From Duganella sp. SG902 (GTDB lineage: Bacteria > Pseudomonadota > Gammaproteobacteria > Burkholderiales > Burkholderiaceae_D), in the NCBI RefSeq assembly GCF_013376005.1, contig NZ_JABMJK010000011.1:62001-126000 (forward strand): a DNA stretch of 64,000 nt. Direction: 5' to 3'. The notes under the pieces were generated by a model. The model did no database searches, had not been told where the DNA came from, and saw only the letters and a list, made by a program, of their open reading frames with translations. Of this stretch, positions 33,794 to 41,367 are shown in pieces. The translations under genes were made by a program, and so were the position numbers. The stretch's first letter is position 1. The number at the start of each line of letters is the position of its first letter.

Positions 33794-34827
33794 TACATGT
33801 GTTCCGGTTCCTCGATGCCGGCACGGGCCAGCAGTTCGGCAAAATCTTGCGCCAGCGGCACCCGCCACTCGCATGCTTCGCCGGTGGCCGGATGCACCAG
33901 CCCCAGGCGGCGCGCCTGCAGCGCCTGGCGCGGGAAATAGTCGGCCAGATGCTGCTTGCCGTACACCGTGTCGCCCACCAGCGGGAAGCCGATCGACTGC
34001 ATGTGCACGCGGATCTGGTGGGTGCGGCCGGTTTCAAGACGGCACTGCACCAGACTGACGGGACGGCCCTCGCCCAGCTTGCCGCTGGCGATCAGCGAAT
34101 AATGGGTGATGGCCGGCTTGGAGCCCATGCCGGTCGACACCGCCATCTTGACGCGGTCGCGCGGGTGGCGTCCCATCGCAGCATCAATAGTACCGCTTAT
34201 GCGCGGCGTGCCCCACACCAAAGCGAAATACTCGCGCTTGACGGTGCGCGCGGCCAGCTGGCGCACCAGGTCGGTCTGGGCGGCCAGCGTCTTGCCGACC
34301 ACCATCAGGCCGCTGGTATCCTTGTCCAGGCGGTGCACGATGCCGGCGCGCGGCACACCGCTCAGCTGCGGGCAATGGTGCAGCAGGCCGTTCAGCAGCG
34401 TGCCGGACCAGTTGCCGGCGCCCGGGTGGACCACCAGTCCGGCCGGTTTATTAATGACAATCAGGTGCTCGTCTTCAAAAACAATGTTAAGTTCGAGCGG
34501 TTCCGGCTTAAAAGCCTCGTCTTCCGGCTCCGGTTGGGGCAGAATGACGATCTTCTCGTCGCCGTAGACGGTGTCCTTGGTGCTTTTGGCGGTTTTACCG
34601 TCGACCGTGACAAAACCGTCGGCAATCCAAGTTTGCAGGCGGCCGCGGGAAAATTGCGGCACCAGGCCGGAGATCACTTTATCGAGGCGCTGGCCGCAAT
34701 GTTCGGGGCTCAGTGCGAGTTCGATGGGCGCCAGACCGTCGTCATCGTCATCGTGGAGCGCCAGTTCGGCGTCGGCATCGTGTTCGGAGGAAGATTCGGC
34801 CAAATTCGGCTTTGCGTTTAATATCAC
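33793..34827 (-). CDS. rluD: 23S rRNA pseudouridine(1911/1915/1917) synthase RluD
   Basis: 344 residues from GTG 34827, where AGGA lies six bases upstream; a longer reading to 34896 would run over the divergent bamD start. An acidic N-terminal tail (DDDDDG) leads into an S4-like domain (LDKVISGLVPQFSRGRLQTWI) and the RluA-family catalytic domain with HRLDKDTSGLMVV (Asp nucleophile). Isomerises uridines in helix 69 of 23S rRNA. Divergent from bamD, as in many beta- and gammaproteobacteria. Confidence 0.94.
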   Translation of the reverse strand: MILNAKPNLAESSSEHDADAELALHDDDDDGLAPIELALSPEHCGQRLDKVISGLVPQFSRGRLQTWIADGFVTVDGKTAKSTKDTVYGDEKIVILPQPEPEDEAFKPEPLELNIVFEDEHLIVINKPAGLVVHPGAGNWSGTLLNGLLHHCPQLSGVPRAGIVHRLDKDTSGLMVVGKTLAAQTDLVRQLAARTVKREYFALVWGTPRISGTIDAAMGRHPRDRVKMAVSTGMGSKPAITHYSLIASGKLGEGRPVSLVQCRLETGRTHQIRVHMQSIGFPLVGDTVYGKQHLADYFPRQALQARRLGLVHPATGEACEWRVPLAQDFAELLARAGIEEPEHM

Positions 34828-34842
34828 GGTAATCCTATCGGC

Positions 34843-34848
34843 TATAAT
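34843..34848 (+). promoter_or_regulatory. candidate -10 element for bamD
   Basis: A perfect TATAAT lies 42 bases before the bamD ATG, in the AT-rich gap between divergent rluD and bamD. No good -35 is seen at 17 bases, so support rests on the -10 match and place only. Confidence 0.35.
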
Positions 34849-34890
34849 TAGCCTCGTAAAACTTTGGTTAAACAGTTTCTTGCAAAAGAT

Positions 34891-35706
34891 ATGCAAAAAA
34901 AATTATCGGTAGTCGCAGCAACAGTAGTTCTGCTTGGTTTGTCCGGTTGTGGCCTTTTCTCTGAAAAAGCCGACGAAACAAAAGGTTGGAGCGCTACGAA
35001 ATTATACTCGGAGGCGAACGAAGAACTGGAAGGCCAGCACTACGAGCGCGCAATTCAGCTGTTTGAAAAGCTGGAATCGAGCTATCCGTTCGGCACCTAC
35101 GCCCAGCAGGCGCAGATGAATATCGCTTACGCGTATTACAAATCGCAGGACCAGGCGCAGGCGCTGGCGGCGGTTGAGCGCTTCATCAAGCTGCACCCGA
35201 ATCACGCCAACGTCGATTACATGTACTACTTGCGCGGCCTGATCAACTTCAACGATCAGATCAGCTTCCTGAACTTCATTTACGAGCAGGACGCCACCGA
35301 GCGCGACCCGAAAGCCACGCGCGAAGCATATGCGGCCTTCAAGGAGCTGGTGACCAAGTTCCCGGAGAGTAAGTATACCCCGGATTCCCTGGCCCGCATG
35401 CGTTATCTGCTGAATGCGATGGCGTCGTATGAGATTCACGTGGCGCGCTACTACTACCGTCGCGGCGCCTACCTGGCGGCGGCCAACCGCGCCATGGGCA
35501 TCATGAATGACTTCCGCGATACGCCGGCTATCGAGGAGGCGCTGTTCATCATGATCCGCAGCTATGACAAGCTGGGCATGACCGAGTTGAAGAACGATAC
35601 CGAGCGCGTCTTCAAGCTGAACTACCCGAACTCCAAGTTCCTGGATGAGGGCAAGAAAGCTGGCCGCAAGTGGTGGAACTTCTGGAGCTCCAACGCCAGC
35701 ATGTAA
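34891..35706 (+). CDS. bamD: outer membrane assembly lipoprotein BamD
   Basis: 271-residue TPR lipoprotein of the BAM complex that inserts beta-barrel proteins into the outer membrane. The signal MQKKLSVVAATVVLLGLSGC ends in a lipobox with Cys20; TPR repeats follow (ERAIQLFEKLESSYPFGTYA, AQALAAVERFIKLHPNHANV). Size and TPR count fit BamD/ComL. The ATG at 34891 is preferred to TTG 34864 because it gives a normal lipoprotein signal. The outer-membrane barrels of this window (TonB receptor, possibly the secretins) depend on such machinery. Confidence 0.95.
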   Translation: MQKKLSVVAATVVLLGLSGCGLFSEKADETKGWSATKLYSEANEELEGQHYERAIQLFEKLESSYPFGTYAQQAQMNIAYAYYKSQDQAQALAAVERFIKLHPNHANVDYMYYLRGLINFNDQISFLNFIYEQDATERDPKATREAYAAFKELVTKFPESKYTPDSLARMRYLLNAMASYEIHVARYYYRRGAYLAAANRAMGIMNDFRDTPAIEEALFIMIRSYDKLGMTELKNDTERVFKLNYPNSKFLDEGKKAGRKWWNFWSSNASM

Positions 35707-35712
35707 CCCCGG

Positions 35713-35783
35713 GTCGTTCCGGCGAAAGCCGGAACCCATAGAACGCAAGCTCAGCATGGATTCCGGCTTTCGCCGGAATGACG
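35713..35783. repeat. dispersed inverted repeat, copy 2
   Basis: Imperfect arms GTCGTTCCGGCGAAAGCCGG and its near-complement ending CCGGCTTTCGCCGGAATGAC, around ~17 bases. Same family as the copies at 30278 and 39232. It fills the gap between convergent bamD and yaaA and may end transcription from both sides. Confidence 0.85.
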
Positions 35784-35786
35784 TGC

Positions 35787-36557
35787 TTAGGCCTCCAGCT
35801 TGCGGCGGAAGATCCAGGTTTTCTCGTCCGAGGCGTCCGGCACGAAGCGGTAGCCATCAACGTCGAATTTCTTCAGCTTGTGCGGATTCGTGATCCCTTT
35901 CACCGCCGCGTAGCGCGCCATCAGACCGCGCGCGCGCTTGGCGTAGAACGAAATGATCTTGTATTTGCCATTCTTCCAGTCCTCGAACAACGGCGTAATC
36001 ACCGGCAGTCCCAGCGCCTTAGGCTTGACCGACTTGAAGTATTCCTCGGACGCCAGATTGACCAGCGTATCCGCCCCCTGCTCCCCCGCCGTCTGATTGA
36101 GCGCACGAGCAATGGTGTCGCCCCAGAAGTCATACAGGTTCTTGCCGCGCGGCGTAGTCAGGCGGGTGCCCATTTCCAAGCGGTGCGGATGAATCAGGTC
36201 CAGCGGACGCAACATGCCGTACAACCCCGACAAAATCCGGATGCGCGATTGCGCATAGTCCAGCTGGGCCGGCTTGAGGGTGCGGGCGTCCAGCCCATCA
36301 TAGACGTCGCCATTGAAGGTCATCACGGCCTGGCGCGCTTCGCTGGTGTCCTTGCTCCACGACGCATAGCGCGCCACGTTCAGCGCCGACAGGTTGTCGG
36401 ACAAGTCCATCAGCTCGCCCAGTTCGGCCGGGGTGAACTCGCGCAGGCGGTTGATCAGCAGTTCGGAGTGATCGAGAAACGACGGTTGGGTATGCAACTT
36501 GGTGGTGGGCGGGGTCTCCAGATCGAGACTTTTTGCCGGGGAAAGCACTATCAGCAT
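35787..36557 (-). CDS. yaaA: peroxide stress protein YaaA
   Basis: 256-residue DUF328/UPF0246 protein. Family hallmarks: MLIVLSPAKSLD at the start, SGLYGMLRPLDLIHPHRLEMG and NLASEEYFKSV. In E. coli YaaA limits free iron and DNA damage during peroxide stress and has a DNA-binding HhH-like fold. Here it is a single gene, convergent with bamD and divergent from a PIN-domain gene. Confidence 0.95.
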   Translation of the reverse strand: MLIVLSPAKSLDLETPPTTKLHTQPSFLDHSELLINRLREFTPAELGELMDLSDNLSALNVARYASWSKDTSEARQAVMTFNGDVYDGLDARTLKPAQLDYAQSRIRILSGLYGMLRPLDLIHPHRLEMGTRLTTPRGKNLYDFWGDTIARALNQTAGEQGADTLVNLASEEYFKSVKPKALGLPVITPLFEDWKNGKYKIISFYAKRARGLMARYAAVKGITNPHKLKKFDVDGYRFVPDASDEKTWIFRRKLEA

Positions 36558-36593
36558 AAGATTCCAAAAAACATTTTCACATAACTACCCCAC

Positions 36594-37028
36594 ATGATAC
36601 CTGTTCCAAAGAAAGTCGTTATCGACACCAACGTTTGCCTCGACCTGTTCGTGTTCAACGATCCGCGCTGGGCCAAGCTGGTGAACGCGATCGAAAGCGG
36701 CGAAATCGAAGCCGTCACCCGCGCCGATTGCCGCGACGAATACAACATCGTGCTGCACTACAAACACCTGCCGCTGGATGATGACAGCCGCCCATTGGCC
36801 GCCGCCCGTTTCGACCAGATGATCAAGGTGGTGGCACCGCCCGAATCCGGCGTCAAGCTGCCGGTCTGCAGCGACAAGGCTGACCAAAAGTTCCTGGAAA
36901 TCGCCCGTGACGCCGGCGCCGAGGTGCTGATCACGAAAGATAAAGCGCTGCTGAAACTGGCCCGTCGCCTGGCGCGCGAAGGCATGTTCAAGGTGATGCT
37001 ACCGGAGAAGTGGATTGCGCTAGAATAA
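36594..37028 (+). CDS. PIN-domain protein (putative toxin/RNase)
   Basis: 144-residue PIN-domain protein. The acidic metal-site residues are visible: DTN near residue 10, Glu in CRDEYN, Asp in CSDKADQKFLEIA and Asp in TKDKALL. It matches the COG1569-type 'putative toxin-antitoxin system toxin component, PIN family'. No small antitoxin gene lies on either side (36 bases from yaaA, 25 bases to the aminotransferase), so it may be a stand-alone RNase and not a toxin-antitoxin half. Confidence 0.85.
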   Translation: MIPVPKKVVIDTNVCLDLFVFNDPRWAKLVNAIESGEIEAVTRADCRDEYNIVLHYKHLPLDDDSRPLAAARFDQMIKVVAPPESGVKLPVCSDKADQKFLEIARDAGAEVLITKDKALLKLARRLAREGMFKVMLPEKWIALE

Positions 37029-37053
37029 GCTAACCGTCCACTACAAAGCCACC

Positions 37054-38232
37054 ATGAACAGCCGCACCGATCTCCCGCTGACGCCTGCCCTGACCACCCG
37101 CCTGCCGGCGGTTGGCACCACTGTGTTCACCCGCATGTCCACGCTGGCCGCGCAAGCCGGCGCCGTCAACCTGGGACAGGGATTCCCGGACTTCGGCTGC
37201 GAGCGCAGCCTGCTGAATGCCGTCAACGACGCCATGCAGGCCGATTTCAACCAGTATCCGATGATGAGCGGCGCGCCGGTGCTGCGCCAGGCCATCGTCG
37301 CCAAGATCGCGGCGATTTACGGCCACCAGTACAACGTTGACAGCGAGATCACCGTCACCGCCGGCGCCACCCAGGCGCTGACCACGGCGATTTTTTGCTG
37401 CGTCCATCCGGGCGACGAAGTGATCGTCATCGAGCCGGTCTACGACAGCTACGTGCCGGCGATTACGCTGGCCGGCGGCGTGCCGGTGGCGGTCGAAATG
37501 GAAGTCGGCGCCAATGGCTACACCGTGCCGTGGGCCAAGGTGGCCGCCGCCGTCACCGGCAAGACGCGCCTGATCATCATCAACACGCCGCACAACCCGA
37601 CCAGCACCGTGCTGCGCGCCGCCGACATGCAGGCGCTGAGCGACATCGTGCGTGGCACCGACATCCTGATCCTGTCGGACGAAGTGTACGAACACATGGT
37701 CTACGACGGCCACCAGCACGAATCGGTGAGCCGCTATCCCGAGCTGGCGGCGCGCGCCTTCGTGGTGTCCAGCTTTGGCAAGACTTATCACGTTACCGGC
37801 TGGAAGATCGGCTACGTGGCCGCGCCCGCGCCGTTGATGGCGGAGTTCCGCAAGGTCCACCAGTACAACGTCTTCAGCGTGAACACGCCGATGCAGCACG
37901 GGATCGCCAGCTACATGGCCGATCCCAAGCCCTACCTGGAACTGCCGGCGTTCTACCAGCGCAAGCGCGATCTGTTCCGCGACGGTTTGAAAAATACGCG
38001 TTTCGAGTTGCTGCCGGCCGACGGCACCTACTTCCAATGCGTGCGGTACGATAAAATCTCAACACAGACAGAGGCCGAATTCGCGGAGTGGCTGACCACC
38101 GAAATCAAGGTGGCGGCGATACCCGTATCGGCGTTTTACCAGCAAGGCAAGGAGTCCGGCATCGTGCGCTTCTGCTTTGCCAAAAAAGATGAGACCCTGG
38201 CACTCGCATTGGAGCGGCTGGGCAAAGTGTAG
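37054..38232 (+). CDS. PLP-dependent aminotransferase (methionine/kynurenine type)
   Basis: 392-residue class I aminotransferase resembling E. coli YbdL (methionine aminotransferase) and kynurenine-oxoglutarate transaminase III. Motifs: VNLGQGFPDFGCE, PHNPTSTVL, SDEVYEHMVYDG, the PLP lysine in SSFGKTYHVTGWKIGYV, and RFCFAKKDETL near the C-terminus. Likely completes methionine salvage by transaminating 2-oxo-4-methylthiobutanoate, or acts broadly on large hydrophobic amino acids. May be co-transcribed with the PIN gene (25 bases). Confidence 0.88.
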   Translation: MNSRTDLPLTPALTTRLPAVGTTVFTRMSTLAAQAGAVNLGQGFPDFGCERSLLNAVNDAMQADFNQYPMMSGAPVLRQAIVAKIAAIYGHQYNVDSEITVTAGATQALTTAIFCCVHPGDEVIVIEPVYDSYVPAITLAGGVPVAVEMEVGANGYTVPWAKVAAAVTGKTRLIIINTPHNPTSTVLRAADMQALSDIVRGTDILILSDEVYEHMVYDGHQHESVSRYPELAARAFVVSSFGKTYHVTGWKIGYVAAPAPLMAEFRKVHQYNVFSVNTPMQHGIASYMADPKPYLELPAFYQRKRDLFRDGLKNTRFELLPADGTYFQCVRYDKISTQTEAEFAEWLTTEIKVAAIPVSAFYQQGKESGIVRFCFAKKDETLALALERLGKV

Positions 38233-38246
38233 ATCGGGATCACAAA

Positions 38247-39230
38247 ATGTCCGAGACTAATCAACTGCAATCGCCGCTGGAGGCGCCGGCGTTTGCGGAA
38301 CCCACGCCGTCGGTGCTGCATCAGCTGAACCTGTGCAACCGCGAGCTGGAGCGCCTGCTCCACAATCTGCGCAACGAACACAACGCCGAGCGCGAGATCC
38401 GCGATATCGCGCGCCAGGTGGTGCAGGCGGTGGAGCTCAATCCGGACGTGGCGCTGGCCTGCATTTTCCTCAGCCAGATCAACGGCACCTACGCCGTGCG
38501 CCATTGCATCGAGACGGCCGTGGTGACGGTGGTGATCGCGCGCGCGATGCAGCTGGACGCGGGCAACACGCTGACCGTGACGGCCGCCGCGCTGACCATG
38601 AACGTGGGCATGCTGCGCCATCACGAGACGTTCCAGAACAAGAACACCCCGCTCACCAGCGAGGAGATGGCCATCGTGCGCCGTCACCCGGAGGAAAGCG
38701 TGGACATGCTGCGCTGCGTGGGCGTGCAGGACGACGACTGGATTTCCTGCGTGCTGATGCACCATGAGAATGATGACGGCAGCGGTTATCCGGCCGGCAT
38801 CGCCAGCCCGGAGGTGACCTTGAACGCCAAGCTGTTGAGCCTGGCGGACCGTTACTGCGCGCAGGTGTCGGCGCGTAATTACCGCCGCTCGCTGCCGCCA
38901 CGGCTGGCGTTGCGCAATCTGATCGAGGATAAGGCGGCGCCGGTGGATCCGCTGCTGGTGCAGTATTTCCAGCGCGAGCTGGGCGATTATCCGCCGGGGT
39001 GCGTGGTGCGTCTGACCAGTGGCGAGATTGGCGTGGTCAGCCAGCGGTTCTCGGGCGGCGAAGGACGCGGCATTCACTGCCTGCGCGATCCGGCCGGGGC
39101 GGTATTGTCGCCGGCCATGCAGCGGCGTACCGGGGATGGAGATTGCTGCATCGCCGAGTCGCTGAGCGAGGATCAGGCGTCGATCCGCTTCAGCATGAAG
39201 CAGATCTGGGGCGCGCAAGCCAGCCTCTGA
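38247..39230 (+). CDS. HD-GYP-like domain protein, HD pair lost
   Basis: 327 residues. The central region (~85-245) follows the HD-GYP c-di-GMP phosphodiesterase pattern: RHCIET, LTSEEMAIVRRHPEESVDML, LMHHENDDGSGYPAGI and LSLADRYCAQVSARNYR. The defining HD metal ligands, normally LLHDIGK, are replaced by LTMNVGM (Met-Asn), so catalysis is doubtful; the GYP part is intact and could still bind c-di-GMP or a partner. The ~80 C-terminal residues (PPGCVVRLTSGEIGVVSQRF) are typical of HD-GYP tails. 14 bases after the aminotransferase. Confidence 0.82.
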   Translation: MSETNQLQSPLEAPAFAEPTPSVLHQLNLCNRELERLLHNLRNEHNAEREIRDIARQVVQAVELNPDVALACIFLSQINGTYAVRHCIETAVVTVVIARAMQLDAGNTLTVTAAALTMNVGMLRHHETFQNKNTPLTSEEMAIVRRHPEESVDMLRCVGVQDDDWISCVLMHHENDDGSGYPAGIASPEVTLNAKLLSLADRYCAQVSARNYRRSLPPRLALRNLIEDKAAPVDPLLVQYFQRELGDYPPGCVVRLTSGEIGVVSQRFSGGEGRGIHCLRDPAGAVLSPAMQRRTGDGDCCIAESLSEDQASIRFSMKQIWGAQASL

Positions 39231-39231
39231 C

Positions 39232-39320
39232 CGTCATACCGGCGAAAGCGGGTATCCATGGAACGGATGCGCTGTGTTGAAGCACGCGTTCTATGGGTTC
39301 CGGCCTCCGCCGGAACGACG
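39232..39320. repeat. dispersed inverted repeat, copy 3
   Basis: Outer arms CGTCATACCGGCGAAAGCGG and a complement ending CCTCCGCCGGAACGACG surround a longer, diverged centre with a second dyad (GAACG...CGTTC). Same family as copies at 30278 and 35713. It fills the 90-base gap between the convergent HD-GYP-like and mshN genes. Confidence 0.82.
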
Positions 39321-40472
39321 TTAGCGGGATAGCTGTTCGATCTTGCGTTCGATGAAGCTGCGCAGCTCCGGCGTCAGGCCCGGGTTGGCGCGCGCGCGGT
39401 TGTAGGCTTCGCGCGCTTCCGGCAAGTGCTGCTCGGCCTGCAACGAGATACCCAACCCCATCCACCACACGGCATTCTGCGGCGACAGTTGCAACGCGTG
39501 GCGATAATGCTCGGCCGCCTCGCTGTGGCGCTGCTCGCGCTGCAGCACGCCGGCCAGGAACGCGTGATAGTCGGCATTGTTGTCAGCATATGGCAGCGAC
39601 TTCAACAGCGTCTCCAGCGCCGGACCGCCCTTCTCCAGCTGCAGCCGCGCCAGCACCATGGCCAGTCCCGGCTGACGCGGATCGACGCCCAGCGCCAGAC
39701 GTAGCTGGCGAATCGCGTCGTCGGTGCGGCGGTTTTCCAGCAGCAGGCTGACATAGGTCTGGCGCGCGGCGTCATTGCGCGGATCGACTTCGACCGCCTT
39801 GTCCAGGTCCGCCAGCGCGGCGCTCACGCGGCCCTCCTGCAAGGCCGCCAGCGCGCGGCGATAGCTGTTCTCCGACATCTGCTTGGGCGTCAATTCGCGC
39901 AGCACCACGCCGTCGCTGGCGGGCGACGCGTCGGCCGGCGCGCGCGCCTTGCGCGATGGCGCGGCGTCGGCCTCCCCAGCCTCGGCCACGCGAGCCCGGC
40001 GGGCGCTCCGCTTGGCCTGCGCTTCGTCGCCAGCCGCGTCCGGCGCCGGAGCCGCGCGATCGTGGCCAACGGCCGACTCCCCGTGCTTGGTGGCGCCCCC
40101 CGCCACCGCGGCGGCATTGGTTGCGTCGCTCGGCGCCGGGCCGGCGGCGGCCTCATTGCGGCCCTCCCCTGCGCTCGCCGGCGCGGCCGGCTTCGCGGCG
40201 GGCGGCTCCTGCACGCGCGGTTGTATCGGAATGCGGTTATCCACCACTCTCACCACCGGCGCGGGCGGCGGCGCGCTGCGCGCCTGCCACCAGTGCCAGC
40301 CATACCATCCGCCGGCCGCCAGCACCAGCACGCCAGCCGCCACCCCGCCCAGCACCAATGGGCGCCGGTCGCGCTCCCTGGCCGGCACCGCCTTCACCTC
40401 GTCCTGATGCACAGCCGACGCGCCACCACCGCGCGCGTCCAGGTCCTGCAGCATTTTATTTATCAAGCTCAT
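39321..40472 (-). CDS. mshN: MshN-type TPR protein of MSHA pilus
   Basis: 383-residue bitopic membrane protein. A short cytoplasmic start (MSLINKMLQDLDARGG), one transmembrane helix (LVLGGVAAGVLVLAAGGWYG), a long Ala/Pro-rich linker and four or so TPR repeats in the C-terminal half (YRRALAALQEGRVSAALADL, DDAIRQLRLALGVDPRQPGL). ATG 40472 overlaps the mshM stop by four bases. Probably links inner-membrane ATPase MshM with periplasmic assembly proteins. Last gene of the mshI-N segment. Confidence 0.88.
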   Translation of the reverse strand: MSLINKMLQDLDARGGGASAVHQDEVKAVPARERDRRPLVLGGVAAGVLVLAAGGWYGWHWWQARSAPPPAPVVRVVDNRIPIQPRVQEPPAAKPAAPASAGEGRNEAAAGPAPSDATNAAAVAGGATKHGESAVGHDRAAPAPDAAGDEAQAKRSARRARVAEAGEADAAPSRKARAPADASPASDGVVLRELTPKQMSENSYRRALAALQEGRVSAALADLDKAVEVDPRNDAARQTYVSLLLENRRTDDAIRQLRLALGVDPRQPGLAMVLARLQLEKGGPALETLLKSLPYADNNADYHAFLAGVLQREQRHSEAAEHYRHALQLSPQNAVWWMGLGISLQAEQHLPEAREAYNRARANPGLTPELRSFIERKIEQLSR

Positions 40473-41365
40473 TTGGTCAGCGCCCAAGTCAGGCCGCACG
40501 CGGCAATCAGCAGGCTCACACCACCCGCCATCCACGCCCAGCGCAGGCGGCCGCGCACGCCGGTCACGGTGTCGCTGGCGGCCAGCGAGACGTGGCGGCG
40601 CGTCACCTGCTGCTTGCCCTCGCCGTAGCACAGCATCAGGGCCTTGTTGGCCATGATATTCACTAAACGCGGAATGCCGCCGCTCGATTTGTACAAGCCC
40701 GCGATCGCGCCACGGCTGAACAAACGCCCGCCCGCATAACCCGCCACGCGCAGGCGATGCGCGAGGTAATACTCGATGTCGTCGCGCGACAGCGGCCCCA
40801 GGTGATAATGGAAAGTGATGCGCTGCGCCAGCTGGCGGATCGAGTTCGCCTGCAAGTGCTGGTTCAGCTCCGGCTGGCCGAATAGCACGATCTGCAACAG
40901 CTTGCGCTTCTCGGTTTCCAGGTTGGTCAGCAGGCGCAGCGCCTCCAGGCTCTCGGTGGGGATCGCCTGCGCCTCGTCCAGCAGCAGCAAGACCTGCTTG
41001 CCCTCGCGCGCGAGATCCATCAGCCGATGCGTGATCGACTTCAGCAACTGATGCTGGTCGACGTCGCGCTCCAGCGGCACCTCCAGCTCATCGGCCAGCG
41101 CCAGCATCAGGGTGCGTGGCTCGAGATAGGGATTCGGAATATAGGCCGTCACGAAATCCGGCCCCACCGTGGCGATGAACTTGCGGCACAACAGCGTCTT
41201 GCCGGTGCCGACTTCGCCGGTGATCTTGATGAAGCCCTCGCCGCTCTTGGCCGCCACCAGCAAGGTGTTCAACGCCTCCTGCGAATGCGGGCTGGTGAAG
41301 AAGTAGCTGGTATCCGGCGTGATGCTGAACGGCGCCTCGCGCAGGCCGAAGTGTTTGCTGTACAT
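40469..41365 (-). CDS. mshM: MshM, ExeA-like AAA ATPase
   Basis: 298-residue AAA protein of the ExeA/GspA group. Family start MYSKHFGLREAPFSITPD, Walker A GEVGTGKT at 50-57, Walker B VLLLLDEAQAIP, and a C-terminal transmembrane helix (WMAGGVSLLIAACGLTWAL). ExeA-type ATPases help place secretins in peptidoglycan. A close paralogue with Walker A at the identical position is encoded at 53318 in the second locus. Confidence 0.92.
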   Translation of the reverse strand: MYSKHFGLREAPFSITPDTSYFFTSPHSQEALNTLLVAAKSGEGFIKITGEVGTGKTLLCRKFIATVGPDFVTAYIPNPYLEPRTLMLALADELEVPLERDVDQHQLLKSITHRLMDLAREGKQVLLLLDEAQAIPTESLEALRLLTNLETEKRKLLQIVLFGQPELNQHLQANSIRQLAQRITFHYHLGPLSRDDIEYYLAHRLRVAGYAGGRLFSRGAIAGLYKSSGGIPRLVNIMANKALMLCYGEGKQQVTRRHVSLAASDTVTGVRGRLRWAWMAGGVSLLIAACGLTWALTK

Positions 41366-41367
41366 GA

